Positions 26,855 to 33,561 of a DNA stretch of 62,697 bases are shown here, piece by piece. Under the pieces are notes generated by a model. That model did no database searches. It was given only the letters and a program-made list of their open reading frames with translations, and had not been told where the DNA came from. Origin of the DNA: Alphaproteobacteria bacterium (GTDB lineage Bacteria; Pseudomonadota; Alphaproteobacteria; UBA2966); contig JAGWAU010000015.1 in assembly GCA_021296255.1 (NCBI GenBank), positions 1-62,697 of the forward strand. Reading direction: 5' to 3'. The position numbers were made by a program, and so were the translations under genes. Position 1 is the first letter of the stretch. Every line of letters begins with the position of its first letter.

Positions 26855-28336
26855 CTAGCGGGCCGAAGTTGCCTCCTTCAGAGAGTCCTGGAGGTCGTAA
26901 CTGGCCAGCATGCGCTCCACCATCCCCATGGCGCGGTCCCAATCGTAGGAGTCAAAGGCCATGGTCTGGTTCATGAAATTCGGGGCGGCGTAGAACATCT
27001 CGTACGTGGTGTGGCGCGACCCGAACTCGGATCCGACAGCATCCCAGGCAAGCTTAAGCACCTTCACGCGGTCCTCCGGCGAGTAAACGGACGATTTCTG
27101 CGTCTTGTGGATGAGGTCGGCGAGTTCAGGATTGGCGAAGTCGCGCACGTCCGAGGGCAGCATGATCAAACCACCCCCCGCCAACTCTCGTATGGTCGTG
27201 ATCAGCTTTGGGTAAAGCTGCTGGGCCAGGACGAGGGCGGAAATCACAGCATTGCGCGTCGGCGCGAGGTAGGATCCGCCATGGCGCGCGCCGGCCTCCA
27301 TGCCGTGGACCAACGCCTCGATCAGCTGGGTTTCCGACGTCAGCTGACCGAGCTTTTCACGAACCTGGGGAAAATTCACGATACCCGTGGTCTCGGCGAC
27401 CATGCGGGCGACACCGACCAAGAACCGCATCTTCACCATCAAGCGGATCATCGATTGATAGTTCTGCATCGCGTGCCCCGGTGCCGTATGGAACAGAGCG
27501 CGGCAGACTTCGGGATCACGCAACGCGAAAACCCGCTCCCACGGCACCTTGACCTCATCGAAATAGAGAATCGCGTCATTCTCGTCGAACCGCGAAGAGA
27601 GGGGATTGTCGAAAACGGATGCCGCGTTTTCCTCATAGGACCGACGGCACATCTGTTTCAGGCCCTTCGCGTTCATCGGCACGGCGAACGTGACGGCGTA
27701 GCGCTCCTCCCCCTCCTGAAGGGGCATCAGGCTGGCCACCAGCACCTCGTTACACATGGCGGTGGCAGTGCCGAGCATCTTGGCGCCCTTCACGACAATG
27801 CCTTCGCTGTCCTCATCGACGATGGCCACGGTGTGGAATTCATCACCCTGATCGGATGTCGCCTTCGAGCGGTCGCCCTGCGGATTGACGATGACGTACG
27901 TGACGTAATGATCGTTGTCCCGGACAAAGGCGAAGTAGTCGCGAAGGGCCGCGGCGCGGTTGGGGTCGTGCGCCTCGAGGAGATCGATCCCCATCATGAA
28001 CCCGACCAGCGTGGAAGCGACGTGGTCCGGCGCCCGGCCCATGAACCCAAAATGCACCTCGTTCCAGGCTTCGATGGCTTGGCGACGTTTCGCCAGTTCC
28101 TCGTAGCACGTGGGCAGTCGCCATTGCAGGTTGACGCGGTCGCCTGTCGCGGGAGAGGCGAACGTCATACGCTCGACGTTGTCGCCAGCCGCCTGAAAGT
28201 CGTAGAGCGATGCGATCGACCGCGTTGAATTGCGGAATGCCCGATGGGTCGTCACGTCGTCGACGAGTTCACCGTTGATGTATATCTCCCGGCCGTCGCG
28301 CAGCGCCTCGAGATGCTGGGTTCCGTCCTTCGGCAC
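26855..28336 (-). CDS. 4-hydroxyphenylacetate 3-monooxygenase (HpaB)-type oxygenase component
   Basis: This 493-residue protein is a flavin-dependent monooxygenase large component of the HpaB/PheA/pyoverdin chromophore group, with an acyl-CoA-dehydrogenase fold. It starts with GREIYINGELVDDVTTHRAF, a hallmark opening, and continues with GFMMGIDLLEAHD, DNDHYVTYVIVNPQGDRSK, GIVVKGAKMLGTATA and VPWERVFALRDPEV. It would hydroxylate a phenol using reduced FAD. The small flavin reductase partner (HpaC) is not in the neighbourhood, so reduced flavin must come from elsewhere. It is divergent from the flavoprotein gene at 28691. Substrate not assigned. Confidence 0.9.
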   Translation of the reverse strand: MPKDGTQHLEALRDGREIYINGELVDDVTTHRAFRNSTRSIASLYDFQAAGDNVERMTFASPATGDRVNLQWRLPTCYEELAKRRQAIEAWNEVHFGFMGRAPDHVASTLVGFMMGIDLLEAHDPNRAAALRDYFAFVRDNDHYVTYVIVNPQGDRSKATSDQGDEFHTVAIVDEDSEGIVVKGAKMLGTATAMCNEVLVASLMPLQEGEERYAVTFAVPMNAKGLKQMCRRSYEENAASVFDNPLSSRFDENDAILYFDEVKVPWERVFALRDPEVCRALFHTAPGHAMQNYQSMIRLMVKMRFLVGVARMVAETTGIVNFPQVREKLGQLTSETQLIEALVHGMEAGARHGGSYLAPTRNAVISALVLAQQLYPKLITTIRELAGGGLIMLPSDVRDFANPELADLIHKTQKSSVYSPEDRVKVLKLAWDAVGSEFGSRHTTYEMFYAAPNFMNQTMAFDSYDWDRAMGMVERMLASYDLQDSLKEATSAR

Positions 28337-28690
28337 GATAATTCTTCCTGCTGACTGTGGTTCGGCGCTGAACGTTGGCCCCTATGGTTCAAAAGAAAGA
28401 CGAATTCCGCATACTGACCGGTGGCTCGCGTTCCAGCGCAACGGAAACTATGCCAATGTCGCTGGACGTGAGCCAGACAGCATCCAGTACACCGATGGCT
28501 ATGTGCACCGTCAACGAGCATGGCGCGTGCTCGACGGTCGAGCACAGAGGAGCCGCTTTACCCGGCGCCGAGGTCACATCCATGCCGAAGGCCGTCGGTC
28601 GCCTGTCGAACGCCCTGCCAGACGACTCCGTCTCCCAGCCCGGTTACGACAGAACCGGAGTCCGCTCGTGCCGGTAGCCCCCGCCTATCC
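28337..28690. other. Divergent intergenic region, no gene recognised
   Basis: Frames on both strands are short and family-less. Being between two divergent oxidoreductase genes it should hold their promoters, but no clear operator or box was recognised. Confidence 0.45.
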
Positions 28691-30103
28691 ATGATCCTTC
28701 GAGTCGAAGACAAGACGTTCGATGCCTCGGTTCCAATCGTCATCATTGGTGCCGGAGCGTGCGGCATTTGCGCGGCGCTGACGGCGAAGGAGAATGGCGT
28801 GGAGTCCCTGGTGCTGGAGCGGGACGAGACGCCTACAGGCTCATCCGCGCTATCCACCTGTTTGATTCCCGCGGCCGGCACGAGGCTGCAACGCGCGGAA
28901 GGCGTGGAGGACTCGGTCGACAGGTTCGCCGCCGACTTGATTGCCAAAGCCAAGGATCAGAACGATCCCAAAATGGCGCGCTGGGTGGCGGAAGCGTCCG
29001 GTCCAACCGTCGATTGGCTGGTGGACACAGTGGGACTGCCGCTGTCCCTGGTGAAAGGTTTCAAGTATCCGGGGCATTCCACTTACCGCATGCACGGCTC
29101 ACCCAATCGGACCGGCAGCGAGCTCATGGCCGCACTGACCGGAGCGATTGCCCGAGAGAACATCGACATTGCGACCTCGGCACATGTAACCGGCCTCTTC
29201 GCCAACGAAGCAGGGCACGTTCGCGGAGTCCGCGCCACACGGCCCGACGGCGCGACCGAAGACATCGGATGCGACGCCCTCATCCTCGCCTGCAGCGGCT
29301 ATGGAGGGAACCCGGAGATGATCCGGGAATATATCCCGGAGATGGCGGATGCGATCTACTTCGGACACGCGGGCAATCAGGGCGACGCCGTCCTCTGGGG
29401 AAGGGAACTCGACGCGGCAACGGCCGACCTTGGTTCCTATCAAGGTCACGGGGCGGTGACGCATCCTCACGGCACACTGGTTTTTTGGGGTGTGCTGACC
29501 GAAGGTGGATTTCAGGTGAATCTGCAGGGCAAGCGCTTCTCGAACGAGGTGCGCGGTTACTCGGAACAGGCCGTGGAAGTAATCGACCAGCCGGATCATG
29601 TCGTCTGGGAAATCTGGGACCACGAAGGTCATGAACTGGGTCTTTCCTTCCAGGACTATCGAGAAGGCGTTGAGATGGGTGCGATACGAGAGGCAGGGTC
29701 GCTCAAGGAGATTGTGGAGCAGAGCGGCCTGCCCCTCGACGCGCTGAGCGAGACATTCGAGGACGTCGCCGCCTGCATTCGGCGCGGCAGGAAGGATGAT
29801 TGGGGCCGGGAGTGGCAAGGTGTCGAGCCGCTGGAACCGCCCTTTCACTTTGCGCGGGTAACGGGCGCTCTGTTCCACACCCAGGGCGGGCTCGTGGTCG
29901 ACGGCAAGGCCCGAGTTCTGCGGGAGGACGGCACACCGCTGCCAAACTTGTTCGCAGGGGGCGGCGCGGCCCGCGGTCTTTCCGGTCCGTCACGCTGGGG
30001 ATATCTTTCAGGCAATGGACTGCTGACGGCGACCGTGCTCGGACGGGTCGCCGGGAGGGAGGCGGCAAGGTTGGTCGAAGGACAGCATTGCCGGCTCGGC
30101 TGA
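28691..30103 (+). CDS. FAD-dependent oxidoreductase, fumarate reductase/3-ketosteroid dehydrogenase-like
   Basis: A 470-residue flavoprotein. The FAD Rossmann motif VIIGAGACGICAALTA starts near residue 17, followed by ERDETPTGSSALSTC, CDALILACSGYGGNPEM, FHTQGGLVVDGKARVL and the closing LFAGGGAARGLSGPSRWGYL. This order fits the FAD_binding_2 family (flavocytochrome c fumarate reductases, urocanate reductases, KstD). No haem or FMN-binding domain is fused. The start at ATG 28691 places the FAD motif near the N-terminus; upstream frames are unmatched. It is divergent from the HpaB-like oxygenase, and the two could act on one aromatic or cyclic compound, which is inference. Confidence 0.82.
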   Translation: MILRVEDKTFDASVPIVIIGAGACGICAALTAKENGVESLVLERDETPTGSSALSTCLIPAAGTRLQRAEGVEDSVDRFAADLIAKAKDQNDPKMARWVAEASGPTVDWLVDTVGLPLSLVKGFKYPGHSTYRMHGSPNRTGSELMAALTGAIARENIDIATSAHVTGLFANEAGHVRGVRATRPDGATEDIGCDALILACSGYGGNPEMIREYIPEMADAIYFGHAGNQGDAVLWGRELDAATADLGSYQGHGAVTHPHGTLVFWGVLTEGGFQVNLQGKRFSNEVRGYSEQAVEVIDQPDHVVWEIWDHEGHELGLSFQDYREGVEMGAIREAGSLKEIVEQSGLPLDALSETFEDVAACIRRGRKDDWGREWQGVEPLEPPFHFARVTGALFHTQGGLVVDGKARVLREDGTPLPNLFAGGGAARGLSGPSRWGYLSGNGLLTATVLGRVAGREAARLVEGQHCRLG

Positions 30104-30119
30104 AGAAGTCGGAAAGGAC

Positions 30120-30136
30120 GGGTGCGAATCGCACCC
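30120..30136. terminator. Candidate bidirectional terminator hairpin
   Basis: GGGTGCG-AAT-CGCACCC is a perfect 7-bp stem with 3-base loop located between convergent genes ending at 30103 and 30224. A short ATTTGAT follows. It resembles a tRNA T-arm superficially but no tRNA surrounds it. Confidence 0.45.
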
Positions 30137-30223
30137 ATTTGATGCTCGAGTGCCAACCGACCGCGACGGCACGTGGCATGCGCCGAGGCGAGCCGGGCCC
30201 ACGCACTCACGATGATCCAGCGA

Positions 30224-30727
30224 TCATCGAGGCACGAGCTTAGGTGGTCCGCGCCTCCAGGATCCATCGGGTTGCATACACGCATCGCCGTAGGCCTCGA
30301 CCTCTTTTCCGCCGATGATGATCTGCGTCTGATATTCACGGATCATCAGACAGCCCGAAGGCAGTGTCGCGCGTTGCCGGACCGGGGTTGCCGCCGGCGG
30401 AGGTGAAGGCGGGGCGACATGTCGTACCTGCGGCACGATGTGGACTGTTGGCGGCTGGCGATAGATCCTCACCGGTATCCACCCTTCATGCCAGTAATGG
30501 TCAACCCTCGGGCGGCTCAGCATCAGACTCAACATTCCGAGGCCGAGCAAGGCTGCCGCAGCATAGCCGTGATGGTGGTGACTATGACCCGAATGATGGC
30601 GATGGCGTTTGCCGGCAAAAGACGGGTTCGCCAAGCCAACAACGAGCGCTGCCGTGAGCGCATACACACACCCGGCCTTGACGAAAGACTTCAGTCGTGG
30701 CCGTCCGCCTTGCCCGTACTGCATCAT
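30224..30727 (-). CDS. Exported His-rich small protein
   Basis: The 167-residue protein has a basic N-terminus and a hydrophobic segment (VYALTAALVVGLANPSFAG) that looks like a signal peptide cleaved near SFA-G. Right after it comes a run KRHRHHSGHSHHHHGY, a probable metal-binding tract, then a second hydrophobic helix (AAAALLGLGMLSLML) and a proline-rich linker. The C-terminal half (LPSGCLMIREYQTQIIIGGK, EVEAYGDACMQPDGSW) has two cysteines and a repeated pattern seen in small periplasmic proteins with an SH3-like tail. Family not recognised with certainty. Possible role in binding transition metals in the envelope; inference only. Confidence 0.6.
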   Translation of the reverse strand: MMQYGQGGRPRLKSFVKAGCVYALTAALVVGLANPSFAGKRHRHHSGHSHHHHGYAAAALLGLGMLSLMLSRPRVDHYWHEGWIPVRIYRQPPTVHIVPQVRHVAPPSPPPAATPVRQRATLPSGCLMIREYQTQIIIGGKEVEAYGDACMQPDGSWRRGPPKLVPR

Positions 30728-30799
30728 GTATCCATTTCGCTTCGCGAGAGGCTTGTCAAGCGGCCCAATTTACCATGAGAACGCATGAATTGATTCTCC

Positions 30800-31080
30800 A
30801 AATGGAGGCCACGCAGATCGTAAGGTTCGAACATGGCCGGTGTGAGGTCGTGATCAGAGATGAACTCCCATGGGACCTGGTCACGTTCGGTTGGGCGAGC
30901 ATGGGCTACAATGGCCGAAACGGCCACCGCGGCCACCGCCTGGGATACCTCGCACATCAAGCTCGCGATCTACGTTACCCAGGTTCCCTTGCGCAACCCT
31001 GTGATACCGGCGCGGCTGGCTCTCTCGGTGAATCAGACCCCCGCGGGACAACTGGTGATCGGCTTCGGTATGAGACTCAT
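30800..31080 (+). pseudogene. LLM-class (luciferase-like) oxidoreductase remnant, frameshifted
   Basis: One plus-strand frame encodes SHIKLAIYVTQVPLRNPVIP followed by ARLALSVNQTPAGQLVIGFG, the strand-helix-strand block of F420/FMN-dependent luciferase-like monooxygenases (IxLGTxVTxVPxRNPxxxARxALSVDxxSGGRLxLGxG). Another frame just upstream carries PWDLVTFGW. No start or C-terminal half remains. Confidence 0.5.
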
Positions 31081-31188
31081 CACGGATCCGGCTTACCGAT
31101 GCCCAGCGCCGGCGCGACGTCCCAGGTGCTTTGACAAGCGGCGCCGTGCCGACGCCGCCTCTCGCTCAGCGCGCCTTCATCTTCCCAG

Positions 31189-32168
31189 TCAAGGCTGCTG
31201 GCGCGCCGCGCCGAACGCACCGAGGACCTGATCCCGCTCGAAGATCCCGCCGACTTCCTCGTGGTTCGGACCATAGAATTTGTCCTTGATCACGTTCTTT
31301 GCGGCCCCCGCGGATGCCCTCTCGAATCCGCCGGCCGTCACCGGAATGGCGCTCCAGATCATGTCGGGGCGCCGGCTACGGGCATCGAGGTCGTAGATGT
31401 TGGTGAATGCGCCGCTCTAGCTTTCGGATCCGCGAAGTCCGCGATAGTAATCTCGGCATCTCCTTGGATCTTGCTGCCACGCGCCGCTGGTGCGCTAACA
31501 TCTCCGCCGACCATGACGCCCGTCCAGATGCCGTTTCCACTTTCCGCCGTCGGGTTACTGCCTGTCGCGTCGCTAATCGAATAGCTGTAGTTGAACGGCG
31601 TGTTCTCGAGGAGCCCGTCGTTGATCCGATTGAATTCCGAGACGAAAAAGCTGTGATGGAGCCGACCGCCGTAACCCGTGTAGTCGGCCGGGGTGCCAAC
31701 GATGTCACCCTTCCCGCGGCCCTGGGCGAGAAGCAGGCCGCGATGATTTAAAACGGCCTGATACTCGCTCGGCCCTCGGATGCCTATGTCGTCCGACAAA
31801 AAAGATGCAGCGTAGAGCCGACGAAGCTTGAGGTGCATTCATCACCGCTACAAAAACTCTCGCCGCGAATGGGAGGACCATTCGTGGCGAAGACGAGAAA
31901 GTCGCTCAAAAGCAGCGAATTCGCGTCGCTCGCCAACCGGTCGACGCTCCGGTCGACGTCTTCGCCGGTGAGGTCGAAAAGCTCCCCGCCGGTGAGCGAA
32001 CGCACCGTGACCGGGTCCACGGACCATCGAACGTCCGAAACGTCGCCGCCGTTGTCGCCACCGCCGATGCTCGAACCCCCACCCGCCGCAACCGGCGAGA
32101 AGAAGCAGCAGAGACCCGACGAACGCTGAACGCCCGAAAACACTGCGCACGAAGATTCCCGCAAGCAC
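31189..32168 (-). pseudogene. Surface lipoprotein with transferrin-binding-protein-like barrel, multiple frameshifts
   Basis: A GTG at 32168 starts a lipoprotein signal ending LLLLLAGC-GG (lipobox). The frame then shifts near 32090 into GGDVSDVRWSVDPVTVRSLT...SDFLVFATNG, shifts again near 31838 into YTGYGGRLHHSFF...GNGIWTGVMVGGDVS...IQGDAEITIADFADP, and once more near 31380 into SAIPVTAGGF...KFYGPNHEEVGGIFERDQVL, ending GAFGAARQQP-stop at 31189. The glycine-rich barrel end (FYGPNHEEVGGxFE) is characteristic of TbpB-like/Slam-type surface lipoproteins. At least three frame changes make it a clear pseudogene. Family name is by recalled pattern. Confidence 0.6.
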
Positions 32169-32462
32169 GATTGCATGAATGCTGCCTAGTTTGCCCGGAT
32201 CACGGTGACCACCGGCACAAACCGTCGATTTCCTCTATGATATACAGCATATGTTGTATTCAAAGCGGTAAAATATGCAACATGTAGCAGAGCGGTGCGG
32301 CATACCGTCGTTTCCGGTACGGTTGCCGCCTCGCCGGACACGGCCGCCAAGGCGACCAGCACCTTGCTGAATAACTTCGCCCAATCCCGTCGGCCTCCGG
32401 CTCGGTGGCTCGTTTCCAAACTTGCGGCCGCGGGCGGCCCGTTCCCTGTCCGACACTCGATC

Positions 32463-33140
32463 ATGCGCAACGCCGGCCGTCGCGTGCAGGTTCCGGCGGT
32501 ACCGGCAGCGGCACTCGCAATGCTGACGGCCATCTCGTCTCTCCTCACCGGTTGCAGCGAGCCCCTCCTCGGAGTATCCGCGCATTTGGGCGTGGCGATG
32601 GCCGAGGAGCGCCCCGTAACCGAAGCGGTCGACGATCTCAAGATTCAGGTCCAGCTCAACCATATTTTCTTCAACGACGACATCGAACTCCATCGGGCCG
32701 TGTCCTTCAGCGTGATCGAGGGACGGGCGCTGCTCACCGGCATCGTTCCGGCGTTCGAAGACCGGATCCGCGCCGTCCGGCTTGCCCGCAAGGCCGAGGG
32801 AGTCCGCCAAGTGATCGACGGACTCCAGGTGGCCGAAAAGGGAGGGGTCATCGACTATGCCTTGGACAGTTGGATTACGGCACGGCTCAAGCTCAGGATC
32901 CTCACGGACAAGGACATCCTGCACATCAACTACGACATCAATACCGTCAACCGCACCGTTTACCTGTTCGGCATCGCCCAGGACGAGGAGGAACTCGCGA
33001 AGGCGGCGGGTCACGCCCGCTTCATCGGCGGCGTCAAGAACATCGTGAGCCACGTGATCATGAAGGACGATCCACGCCGCCCGTCGCCGCCCGGCGAAGG
33101 GGATGGCGACGGCAAGCGGTCCACACCGCCCAGGGCTTGA
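32463..33140 (+). CDS. BON-domain lipoprotein (OsmY/DolP-like)
   Basis: The 225-residue protein begins with a basic stretch and a hydrophobic segment ending SSLLTGC-SEPL, a lipobox, so it should be anchored to the outer or inner membrane. Two BON-type repeats follow: DLKIQVQLNHIFFNDDIELH...VIEGRALLTGIVPAFEDRIR, and DSWITARLKLRILTDKDILH...NRTVYLFGIAQDEEELAKAA. BON lipoproteins such as DolP bind phospholipid and maintain outer-membrane integrity. The C-terminal tail is proline-rich and basic. The start at ATG 32463 was chosen to begin the signal; earlier frame is unmatched. Monocistronic. Confidence 0.85.
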   Translation: MRNAGRRVQVPAVPAAALAMLTAISSLLTGCSEPLLGVSAHLGVAMAEERPVTEAVDDLKIQVQLNHIFFNDDIELHRAVSFSVIEGRALLTGIVPAFEDRIRAVRLARKAEGVRQVIDGLQVAEKGGVIDYALDSWITARLKLRILTDKDILHINYDINTVNRTVYLFGIAQDEEELAKAAGHARFIGGVKNIVSHVIMKDDPRRPSPPGEGDGDGKRSTPPRA

Positions 33141-33187
33141 CATCGCGAAGTTGCCACCGCGCGGTGTGCCGCCCCGCTGTTCCGTCG

Positions 33188-33265
33188 GGGACTACAAGAA
33201 TCCACCATCCGCGTCTTGTCCGGGTGCACGCGTAGACTGTAGTTTGCCAATCGCTTTGCCGGCAC
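33188..33265 (-). pseudogene. Group II intron reverse transcriptase scrap
   Basis: The minus strand reads AKRLANYSLRVHPDKTRMVD, which matches the thumb-proximal block of group II intron reverse transcriptases (LxxxGLxLHPDKTRLV). Only about 25 codons remain. It marks an old insertion immediately upstream of the selenium locus. Confidence 0.45.
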
Positions 33266-33336
33266 CCTTGGCGTACTGAACCACGATTGCGTTCAATTTC
33301 CTTCGATTCGTGTATGAGGCACATACCTGAAGGCAA

Positions 33337-33561
33337 TTGCGAGATACTCCACCAGCAAGACGCATGACCAGTCTCCTCGTTGAAAGGCGCGCATTGAACT
33401 GTCGTCTCACCAGAAAGCAACGGTTGGCAGGCGGCTTCACCCTGATCGTCGAGGGTCTTGCCCTGGTCGGCGGCGGCCATACCGACCTCATTGTGCTCGG
33501 GCGTTCCGGGAATCAGCGAGTTGCCTCGTCGCCCATCGGACCATCCGGCTCGATGCCGTGA
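33337..33561 (+). pseudogene. Degraded duplicate of the N-terminus of the downstream flavoprotein-SelD gene
   Basis: A 74-codon frame contains IVEGLALVGGGHTDLIVLGRSG. It parallels [22 protein letters not shown] at the start of the next gene, which begins 134 bases further on. The similarity covers roughly 22 residues, including the GGGH dinucleotide-binding motif. The frame then diverges and its TGA overlaps the GTG start of the next gene (GTGA), so it could act as a leader. Its own ATG at 33337 lacks a good ribosome site. Confidence 0.5.

Noticed and set aside
27011..28228. Long plus-strand reading frame (405 codons)
   Set aside because: It lies antisense to the HpaB-type oxygenase, whose family motifs run the whole length; the plus frame has Arg/His-rich shadow composition.
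30120..30136. Possible tRNA T-arm
   Set aside because: GGGTGCGAATCGCACCC lacks TTC and has no acceptor, D or anticodon arms around it; it fits a hairpin between convergent genes.
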